Shown: positions 44,391 through 50,834 of the stretch, piece after piece | Layout: each line of letters opens with the position of its first letter | Numbering within the stretch: the stretch's first letter is position 1 | NCBI GenBank assembly: GCA_024275195.1 | Contig: JAJRZP010000067.1 | Location: 1-50,834 of the forward strand | Length of the DNA stretch: 50,834 bases | Source: Chloroflexota bacterium | GTDB lineage: Bacteria; Chloroflexota; Dehalococcoidia; Lucifugimonadales; Lucifugimonadaceae | Direction of reading: 5' to 3' | Translations under genes and position numbers: made by a program | The notes under the pieces: model-generated | Seen by the model: only the letters and a program-made list of their open reading frames with translations | What the model was told of the DNA's origin: nothing | Database searches by the model: none

Positions 44391-45711
44391 CGACTTTCTG
44401 CGCCCCCTGTTTCTCGAGCTAAACGGTGGCGATTTCCAGTATGCGGTGCTTCGGAATCACGAAGGATTACCCGATTCAGTCCACGGGACAGACATCGACA
44501 TCCTGATTCCACCTTCTGCGACATCAAAATTTGATGCTTTGATACGACGCTTGTGTCTGGACACGGGTTGGTTGACTTTACGAACCGCCAGCAAAGATTT
44601 CCGAATCAAAAACTATGTCCTTTCGAATATCGATGAAGATGGGCACGCTGAGTTCATCGTTCTCGACGTAATGTCCGCAATTGGCTGGAACGGATATTCC
44701 GCGTGGTCAGCCAGGCAAATTCTCGATCACTCTGATTTGAGTGGAGAAGTCCGGATCCTGTCGAAAATTGCCGAATCAGCGGTGACCACGGTCACTTCAC
44801 TCTCTTACGCCGGTAAATTCAAGAAAAAACAGTACGTAGAATCGGCAAGATCAGCGGCGATACAGTCGGACCCCGACTACCAGATTCTCATGGGTATCGC
44901 ACTCGGCAGTGCTACCGCTTCAAAACTTATCGATTTGATCGCATCTCATAATTCTGGGTCGACCGACAGATCATCATCACTCGTTCGTGAGGGTTTGAAG
45001 AAAACCGCACGTAAACACCTACTTCGCAATCTTCGTGACACCTGGTGGTCAATCAAATTCAGATTCGGAAGGCTGATTGCGCCGCCCGGGATGCTTGTCG
45101 CAGTAATTGGCACTGACGGTTCAGGAAAAAGCACCCTCATAGAACAACTGGAGAATAGGCTCCGGCCAGTTTTCGGTTCAACCGGATCAGCGCATCTTCG
45201 TCCAAGATTATTACCTGATCTTTCGAGATTATCTGGTGGCTCCGTCACGGCGAAGCCTGATCAATCGGCTACTCACACTCGTTCCCCCCGCCTAATCGGT
45301 TCGCTTCTCAGATGGGGCTATTACTGGATCGACTACCTCATCGGCTACCAGATTGTCTTTCGCCCAAGAACGGCAAAGAAATCTGTGATCTTTATCGATC
45401 GATACTTCTACGATTTTGAATTCGATCATGGTCAAAAAAACGTAAAACTGCCAGGGTGGATAATCCGAAGTATGCAAAAATTACTTCCAGATCCAGATGT
45501 TGTAATTCATGTGGATACCGACACTCAGACGGTTCTCGATCGACGCGGGGACGAGGTAACCAAAGCGGAGATCGATAGACAGCGAGTTGCACTTCGAACC
45601 ATCGTCTCTCGGCTGCAAGATGGAGGGACTATTGACGGATCCAGAAGTGTTGATGAAGTGACCGATCAGGCGGTCACGCTGATCGTCAAGATTTTGACGA
45701 GGGAGTCGTAG
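44383..45711 (+). CDS. Nucleotidyltransferase-like plus thymidylate-kinase-like fusion protein
   Basis: I choose the GTG at 44383, with GGAGG 5 bases upstream, over an in-frame TTG at 44335. The 442-residue protein has an N-terminal nucleotidyltransferase-like region with YAVLRNHEGLPD and GTDIDIL (35-41). The C-terminal P-loop domain is like thymidylate kinase, with VAVIGTDGSGKSTLIEQL (about 239-256), and FIDRYFYDFEFD resembles the TMPK DR(Y/F) motif. Such proteins occur in surface-glycan clusters, where their substrate is not established. It probably phosphorylates a sugar or lipid intermediate; this is inference. Confidence 0.78.
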   Translation: MISDFLRPLFLELNGGDFQYAVLRNHEGLPDSVHGTDIDILIPPSATSKFDALIRRLCLDTGWLTLRTASKDFRIKNYVLSNIDEDGHAEFIVLDVMSAIGWNGYSAWSARQILDHSDLSGEVRILSKIAESAVTTVTSLSYAGKFKKKQYVESARSAAIQSDPDYQILMGIALGSATASKLIDLIASHNSGSTDRSSSLVREGLKKTARKHLLRNLRDTWWSIKFRFGRLIAPPGMLVAVIGTDGSGKSTLIEQLENRLRPVFGSTGSAHLRPRLLPDLSRLSGGSVTAKPDQSATHTRSPRLIGSLLRWGYYWIDYLIGYQIVFRPRTAKKSVIFIDRYFYDFEFDHGQKNVKLPGWIIRSMQKLLPDPDVVIHVDTDTQTVLDRRGDEVTKAEIDRQRVALRTIVSRLQDGGTIDGSRSVDEVTDQAVTLIVKILTRES

Positions 45712-45713
45712 TC

Positions 45714-47156
45714 TTGCCGTCAAACACGCAGGATTTCACGGCCTGGATGCACCTTCTACCGCTGCCGGATGAGGGTCGAATCGGAATAGTCGGCGATTCC
45801 GTAGACGGCATCATTGCGTCACTAAGTAGCTTTGGTGTGCGAACCGAGCCATGGGATCGTCAAGACAGCGGCTCCTACGATGGTGTGGTTGTGGACACCC
45901 ATCGTCCTGAATTCAATGTTTCAGAAGTCGTCAGGTCGATTAGCAGTGAAGGATTTATCTGGATATGGGGCAGCAGTCGAAATCACGAGTCGATCCTGGC
46001 CAAACAGGGATTTGATGTCCAAACTCTGGCGGCACTTCCTTCGCTCAACCGACCTCGTTACATGATCGATCCAAGATCAGGCTATAAATCCGTTCGTGCT
46101 TCACTCGCGTTTCACCCGGCATCAGCACTCTGGTTAAAAATCGCAAAAGAGCTTTATGCACTTGTTGCAAAACCGTTGGCGAAAATTCGACTAGGTCCGC
46201 CGATAAACCTCATTGCCACCAAACCCGCTGATGGCACAGCTAGATATCAAGCAACGAGTTCTACCTGGAAACAGATGTGTGAGCTAGACCTCAGAATTGT
46301 TCACCCCACCGTAATTGGTGCGTCACCAGGCAACGGTCAAAAAGGCGTATTGGCAGGAGCCAGCGAGGACGGGAGTTTTCATCTTTTCTGTAAGGTGGCT
46401 GACAACGAACATCATGGCATCCATCTCACAAACGAGGCCTCGATTCTTTCAGATCACCTATCGGAGTTTGAAGCTGCCAACCTGACGATCCCTCCCGTGA
46501 TTGCTCAATCGACCGATCACGGGTTCACCAAGCTGTTCCTCAGTTCGGTACATGGGGACAAACTCAATTCCAGTCAATCCCTGCCTGATTCTCTGGCGCG
46601 GTCGATGGGAACGTTGTTTGCCAAATCCCATGGTGCCAATCCAGATGTTCAATCCACTGCATCTATGCCACAGTTCATTGAACAACTGATCGAGTGGAAC
46701 GATAGCGACCCGCTCATACAAAAAGCCTGTCTTAGCGCTATCGACGATCTGGATTATCGAGAAGTCCCTCTCGGTCTGGCCCATAGAGATTTCGTGTTTT
46801 GGAACATTCTAAAAAACAAGTCCGGATGGACCGTGATTGATTGGGAATGGGCGCGAGAACGTCACATTCCGTTCCAGGATATATTCCATTTCTACGTCCA
46901 TGGTGCAGTCAACGAGAAGGGTCTTGATCCGACCAGCGCGGCATGTATCATCAACTCAACTAAAGGTCGTCACAGCTTGGAGACTTACGCCCACTCGGCG
47001 ATGCTCGACCTGTCTCTCATCGCTCCGCTGTTCACCCTCTATCTGTGTGATTGGATTGGAATTCAAAACGGATTGGGACTAAGCGACACAGAACAAACAG
47101 TCGCCTATCGCCAATTACTTGAAGCAGTTGTTGATGGAAGAATGTCGATCCAATGA
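45714..47156 (+). CDS. Phosphotransferase (APH/choline-kinase-like) with N-terminal extension
   Basis: The start is a TTG at 45714, 2 bases after the previous stop. The 480-residue protein has a roughly 170-residue N-terminal part with a degenerate Rossmann look (GRIGIVGDSVDGIIASLSSFG, about 21-41). A kinase-like domain follows, with the catalytic loop GLAHRDFVFWNIL (about 354-366) and metal-binding IDWEWA (375-380). This HxDxxxxN / IDWE pattern is that of aminoglycoside phosphotransferases and choline kinases. In this setting it may phosphorylate a glycan precursor or a small-molecule decoration. Its stop overlaps the next start (ATGA). Confidence 0.78.
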   Translation: MPSNTQDFTAWMHLLPLPDEGRIGIVGDSVDGIIASLSSFGVRTEPWDRQDSGSYDGVVVDTHRPEFNVSEVVRSISSEGFIWIWGSSRNHESILAKQGFDVQTLAALPSLNRPRYMIDPRSGYKSVRASLAFHPASALWLKIAKELYALVAKPLAKIRLGPPINLIATKPADGTARYQATSSTWKQMCELDLRIVHPTVIGASPGNGQKGVLAGASEDGSFHLFCKVADNEHHGIHLTNEASILSDHLSEFEAANLTIPPVIAQSTDHGFTKLFLSSVHGDKLNSSQSLPDSLARSMGTLFAKSHGANPDVQSTASMPQFIEQLIEWNDSDPLIQKACLSAIDDLDYREVPLGLAHRDFVFWNILKNKSGWTVIDWEWARERHIPFQDIFHFYVHGAVNEKGLDPTSAACIINSTKGRHSLETYAHSAMLDLSLIAPLFTLYLCDWIGIQNGLGLSDTEQTVAYRQLLEAVVDGRMSIQ

Positions 47157-48289
47157 AATTCGCCATCGACGTTTCAACAGAGAATCCATTTAGGCCGTCA
47201 GGGGCAACCGGTTACTACGTAAATATCGCCAGAGAAATTTCTAAAATCGCTGGAGACGACGAAATCTATCTGATCCGAGGTCGAAGCCAACTCGAAACTT
47301 TCGAACACGTAGCCTCTTCTACGAATGCGATCGTATTGCCTTACTCGAACGAAAACCCTCTCCGACGGGTAGCAGGTCAACAATTTCTTCTGCCTGCACT
47401 GCTAAAACGTCACGGTATTGATCTCCTAAACACGGGTAACGTCGGCCCTGTGTTTCCACTGACTCCGGTAGTCGCAACCGTGAAAACGATGCATGCTTTC
47501 ACGGCCCCGGAATCGCTACCGCTTTCCAAACGAGCTTTCCGCAAGATAATTGGCGGACGCACTGCTCGGAATGCCAGACTGATCATCTCGAATTCCTACT
47601 CCAATAGCCAGGATCTTGTGCAATTCTTTGGTATCGACCCAAAACGGATAAGAATTGTCCACGAAGCATTGGATCATGAGCTGTTTAAACCCGAGAAACA
47701 TGGAGACGATACCGATGACATCATTTCGAAATTCAAGCTCGGAAATCATTACGTCTTGTTCGTCTCTTCACTATGGCGGTACAAAAACGCCGAGGTGCTA
47801 ATCAAGGCTGCGAAAGAATTTTCTCGGGCACTGCCTGACTTGCAAGTCGTCATTGTTGGCTATCAACCTGATATCGCCTACAGCGCGGAGCTAACCAGTC
47901 TGGTTTCCAATCTCAAACTGGGCGAGCGGGTGCAGTTTGTCGGTGGCCAAAAACAAAGGGACATTGCGGCTCTCTACCGACGTGCCACAGCACTCGTATA
48001 CCCTTCGAAAAACGAAACGTTCGGTCTGCCACTACTCGAGGCAATGGCATGTGGTTGCCCGGTGATCACCACCACTGCAGGCAGTTTGCCAGAAATCGCT
48101 GGCGACGCCGCTGAACTGTTCGATCCGAACGATCATGAACACCTCGCTACAATTATTCAAATGCTCAGTGCTGATAGCAGCAGAGTCGATGATATGCGGC
48201 GACGCGGCCTTGCTCGCGCAGGAGAGTTTACATGGGAGAGTACCGCCGCAAAAACTCTGGATGTATTCCGAGAAGCCATCGCCCAATAA
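47153..48289 (+). CDS. Family 4 glycosyltransferase
   Basis: The 378-residue protein opens FAIDVSTENPFRPSGATGYYVNIA, typical of WbdA/WbpY-like GT4 enzymes. It has the donor site ETFGLPLLEAMACGCPVITTTAGSLPE (EX7E, about 287-313). Segments KRIRIVHEALDHELF and FVSSLWRYKNAEVLIKA are family-typical. Mannosyl- and related transferases of GDP-sugar donors show this pattern, which fits the GDP-sugar genes around it. It is translationally coupled to the APH-like gene. Confidence 0.9.
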   Translation: MKFAIDVSTENPFRPSGATGYYVNIAREISKIAGDDEIYLIRGRSQLETFEHVASSTNAIVLPYSNENPLRRVAGQQFLLPALLKRHGIDLLNTGNVGPVFPLTPVVATVKTMHAFTAPESLPLSKRAFRKIIGGRTARNARLIISNSYSNSQDLVQFFGIDPKRIRIVHEALDHELFKPEKHGDDTDDIISKFKLGNHYVLFVSSLWRYKNAEVLIKAAKEFSRALPDLQVVIVGYQPDIAYSAELTSLVSNLKLGERVQFVGGQKQRDIAALYRRATALVYPSKNETFGLPLLEAMACGCPVITTTAGSLPEIAGDAAELFDPNDHEHLATIIQMLSADSSRVDDMRRRGLARAGEFTWESTAAKTLDVFREAIAQ

Positions 48290-48382
48290 CGGCGCGCACA
48301 GCATCCTTTAGCAAGATAGAACAGTGCTACATTTATTCCCTTCCAACTATCGGCAAACGAGATAATTCGGACTGTAGAAATA

Positions 48383-49327
48383 ATGAATCAAGAATTCTGG
48401 CGCTCGAAAAGAGTTGTCGTGACCGGAGGAGCCGGATTCCTCGGTGGTGCAGTGGTTCGCCAACTCGATCAGCTTGACCTCGAGGACATTATCATTCCGC
48501 GTTCCAGTGAACACGATCTGCGAGACAGAGACGCCATCCGAGACTTGCTCGCTATCGCAAAGCCAGACATAGTTCTGCATCTGGCCGCGAAAGTTGGTGG
48601 AATCGGTGCCAACCGCGAACATCCGGCGTTGTTCTTTTACGACAACCTCATGATGAGCGTTCAGCTTCTCCATGAATCGTGGCAAGCAGGCGTTGGAAAG
48701 TTCGTAGGAGTCGGGACTGTCTGCTCCTACCCTAAAATTGCGCCGATCCCTTTCAAGGAAGAATCCCTTTGGGAAGGCTACCCTGAAGAAACAAACGCCC
48801 CCTACGGACTGGCAAAGAAAAATCTCATCGTTCAGTCCAAGGCCTATCAGGATGAATACGATTTTGATTCGATAAATCTTATTCCGGTAAATCTGTACGG
48901 ACCCGGAGATAATTTCGACCTTGAATCTTCACACGTAATTCCTGCCTTGATTCGACGAATGCTAGAGGCGAAATCTCTTGGAGCTGAGAGCGTAGAAATC
49001 TGGGGCGATGGCTCCGCAACCCGAGAATTCCTATTCGTCGACGACGCGGCATCTGGGCTACTAATGGCAACTGAGAGTTACAAGAAGACTGATCCGATCA
49101 ACCTTGGCTCAGGCGAAGAAATCTCGATCAGAGATCTCACTACAAAAATTGCCAGAGCCACTGGATTTGAAGGCAGTATCGTCTGGGACACTACCAAACC
49201 CAACGGGCAACCAAGGCGCAAACTCGACACGTCGAAGGCGAAAACTGAATTTGGGTTCGAATCGACGACTGAGTTCGACCGTGGACTTGCACGTACGGTT
49301 GACTGGTATCAATCCACTCATAAATGA
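48383..49327 (+). CDS. fcl: GDP-L-fucose synthase (Fcl/WcaG-like), paralogue 2
   Basis: The 314-residue protein follows Fcl closely: VTGGAGFLGGAVVRQL (about 13-28), HLAAKVGGIGANREHPA, SYPKIAPIPFKEESLWEGYPEETNAPYGLAKK, and NLYGPGDNFDLESSHVIPALIRR with the catalytic His. The Ser position of SxC is Thr here (VGTVCSYP). It would convert GDP-4-keto-6-deoxymannose, or its heptose or 3-deoxy analogue, by 3,5- or 5-epimerisation and reduction at C4. It is closer to canonical Fcl than paralogue 1 at 35322-36251. Confidence 0.88.
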   Translation: MNQEFWRSKRVVVTGGAGFLGGAVVRQLDQLDLEDIIIPRSSEHDLRDRDAIRDLLAIAKPDIVLHLAAKVGGIGANREHPALFFYDNLMMSVQLLHESWQAGVGKFVGVGTVCSYPKIAPIPFKEESLWEGYPEETNAPYGLAKKNLIVQSKAYQDEYDFDSINLIPVNLYGPGDNFDLESSHVIPALIRRMLEAKSLGAESVEIWGDGSATREFLFVDDAASGLLMATESYKKTDPINLGSGEEISIRDLTTKIARATGFEGSIVWDTTKPNGQPRRKLDTSKAKTEFGFESTTEFDRGLARTVDWYQSTHK

Positions 49328-49375
49328 CGAACCAGGGATAGATCGACTCAGATCGCCTTGCATCCCGAACAGCGC

Positions 49376-50566
49376 ATGAACATCCTGCTCGTAACTCATC
49401 ACAAGTGGTCAAAATCCTTTGCTCGCCCTGCTCCCATCGGCGAGTATCTGGCCCGCGCCAATCACGATGTCACACTACTCTGTACCTCCGATAATTCAAG
49501 ATTTGCCTGGAAAGAAGAACAGATCGATGGGATGCGTGTAATCCATGCACCCGATCTCTTATGGGGACGACTGAGGAGTGGGTGGGATCTGTGGGGGAGC
49601 CTTCACAAGACGTTCTGGATGAAGCGGCATCTCAGGGAATTCGACATCGTCCACCTATTCGAAACCCGTCCATCAGTGATTCTCCCCTTCCGGTTGGCGA
49701 GGGGTTCTAGGCGCGGCCCAGTTGTGATCGACTGGAACGACTGGTGGGGTGGTGAAGGAGGCATAATCGAAAGCCTCCGACCCGGGTGGTACCGCAAGAC
49801 ATTCGGCATTGTCGAAGGGTGGTTCGAAAACTACTACCGAGACTCAGCCGATGGATCGACGATAATCTCATCTGCGCTCGAACGACGAATCAAGAATATG
49901 GGAGTCAGCAAATCGTCAATTCTGAGATTGACGGGTGGTACTCGTCCAGAATCATATCCCTACAAATCCATCGATGAATGCCGAACCGAACTTGGTCTCC
50001 CTCAGGACGATCCGATCGTCGGTTTTTCTTCGCTCGACAGTCACATCGATTTGGAACTTGTTCTGGACTCACTCAAACTACTGGCCAAGCAATTTCCGAC
50101 CATCAGTTTGCTTGTGACGGGTCGCCCTTCGGAAGTTCTGGCAAGAATGGCAAGCGAGCGAGGAATATCAAATCGGATAAATCAAACCGGGTTTGTACCG
50201 TTCGACATGCTCACTACCTACCTTGGTGCGGCAAATGTTTGCGTGCTCCCACTTCCTGATACCGCCTACAATCGTGGACGTTGGCCAAATAAAATAACCG
50301 ATTACGCCACAGCAGGTCGCCCAACGGTTACCAATCCAGTCGGTGACATGGGAGATTTAGTGTCGAAATATGACATGGGTCTGCTCACCGCCTGGGATGT
50401 AAACGATTTTGCCGGTGCCATCGAATCCTGCCTGCTAAATCCAGCCGAAGCTGATCGACTCGGCGCCAACGCTCGTGAAGCGGCTGAAACTGATCTCCGG
50501 TGGGAATCTCACATTCAGGAACTTGAAGGTTTCTATCGCCGTCTTTTCGATAAATTTCACAAGTAG
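49376..50566 (+). CDS. Family 4-like glycosyltransferase
   Basis: I choose the ATG at 49376 (MNILLVTHHKW) over a TTG at 49358; neither has a clear ribosome site. The 396-residue protein has an N-terminal domain with IGEYLARANHDVTLLC and IDWNDWWGG (about 120-128). The C-terminal domain has VGFSSLDSHIDLELVLDSLKLL, ADVCVLPLPD-like NVCVLPLPDTAYNRGRWPNKITDYATAGRPTV and late conserved Glu residues. The donor site is less canonical than in the other two GT4 proteins. It ends 21 bases before a further aminotransferase gene. Confidence 0.83.
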   Translation: MNILLVTHHKWSKSFARPAPIGEYLARANHDVTLLCTSDNSRFAWKEEQIDGMRVIHAPDLLWGRLRSGWDLWGSLHKTFWMKRHLREFDIVHLFETRPSVILPFRLARGSRRGPVVIDWNDWWGGEGGIIESLRPGWYRKTFGIVEGWFENYYRDSADGSTIISSALERRIKNMGVSKSSILRLTGGTRPESYPYKSIDECRTELGLPQDDPIVGFSSLDSHIDLELVLDSLKLLAKQFPTISLLVTGRPSEVLARMASERGISNRINQTGFVPFDMLTTYLGAANVCVLPLPDTAYNRGRWPNKITDYATAGRPTVTNPVGDMGDLVSKYDMGLLTAWDVNDFAGAIESCLLNPAEADRLGANAREAAETDLRWESHIQELEGFYRRLFDKFHK

Positions 50567-50587
50567 TTACAACGAGGATTCAAAAGC

Positions 50588-50834
50588 TTGAAAGTACCGT
50601 TTGTCGATCTGGGAGCAGCAACCGAGGAAATTCGCGGTGAGTTAAATCTTCGCTGGAACAAGATTCTCGATAACAGCAATTTTATCGGCGGTCCGATCGT
50701 CGAGATATTCGAGCGAGAGTTTGCACAATACTGCGGATCGCGGTTTGCGGTAGCAACTGGCTCGGGAACCGACGCTCTCCGTCTTGCCATGCAAGTACTC
50801 GGTATAGGGTCTGGCGACTCGATAGTCTCGGTGC
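50588..50834 (+). CDS. DegT/DnrJ/EryC1 aminotransferase, 5' part only
   Basis: The frame from a TTG at 50588 is open to the window end (82 complete codons). The encoded start MKVPFVDLGAATEEI, then FIGGPIVEIFEREFAQYCG and VATGSGTDALRLAMQVLGIG, matches the N-terminus of sugar aminotransferases of the WecE/FdtB/QdtB kind (PFVDL opening). GAGG lies about 10 bases upstream. The PLP lysine lies beyond the edge, so aminotransferase versus dehydratase cannot be settled. Confidence 0.85.
   Translation, partial: MKVPFVDLGAATEEIRGELNLRWNKILDNSNFIGGPIVEIFEREFAQYCGSRFAVATGSGTDALRLAMQVLGIGSGDSIVSV

Noticed and set aside
1-50834. CRISPR arrays, insertion sequences, integrases or prophage genes
   Set aside because: No regularly spaced repeats, transposase or integrase motifs were seen; the window looks like ordinary chromosome plus a surface-glycan locus.

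Overview
The window reads as a continuous chromosomal segment of a free-living bacterium with moderate G+C. It has dense, co-directional gene runs, many 4-bp ATGA overlaps and several TTG starts. Gene content (type IV pilus assembly genes with a PilM-PilN fusion, a Tat-exported Fe-S/NrfD module with EB_dh-type heme domains, a D-threonate/erythronate catabolic pair, GDP-heptose genes) fits a Chloroflexota lineage, perhaps SAR202/Dehalococcoidia-like. That placement is inference only; no rRNA or tRNA gene was found to fix it.

Layout. (1) 1-6073, minus strand: a respiratory-type operon encoding a Tat-exported four-cluster Fe-S protein, an NrfD/PsrC-like quinone-interacting membrane protein, an anchored Ig-like protein, a membrane-anchored cytochrome c fused to an EB_dh-like domain, and a lipoprotein with two EB_dh-like domains that runs off the left edge. 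No molybdopterin catalytic subunit is visible. (2) 6657-7865, plus: a Gfo/Idh/MocA oxidoreductase. (3) 7875-16468, minus: a type IV pilus operon (phospho-acceptor-less response regulator, PilB, PilC, three pilin-like or secreted proteins, PilO-like, PilM-PilN fusion), with the likely major pilin divergent at 16881-17216 and closed by a strong terminator. (4) 17679-18383, plus: an orphan OmpR-type response regulator. (5) 18516-23147, minus: pdxA2-dtnK (four-carbon acid sugar catabolism) behind cysDN (ATP sulfurylase). (6) 23583-26308, minus: a UDP-sugar epimerase-like gene, a small HAD phosphatase and a methyltransferase. (7) 26488-50834, plus: a roughly 24-kb surface-glycan cluster, still open at the right edge.

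The glycan cluster combines heptose activation (gmhA, hddA), a GDP-mannose/GDP-heptose 4,6-dehydratase (gmd), and three types of enzyme that can act on its 4-keto-6-deoxy product: a perosamine-synthase-like aminotransferase, a ColD-like 3-dehydratase with His in place of the PLP lysine, and two Fcl/ColC-like epimerase-reductases. It also holds five glycosyltransferases, a Wzx flippase, a Wzy/WaaL-like polymerase or ligase, and an initiating-transferase homologue that has lost its catalytic Asp-Glu pair. Three unusual kinase-like proteins (HPrK-like P-loop, nucleotidyltransferase-thymidylate-kinase-like fusion, APH-like) sit among the glycosyltransferases. The most interesting candidates for undescribed biology are the Fe-S/NrfD/EB_dh electron-transfer module and the kinase-rich dideoxysugar/heptose glycan cluster.
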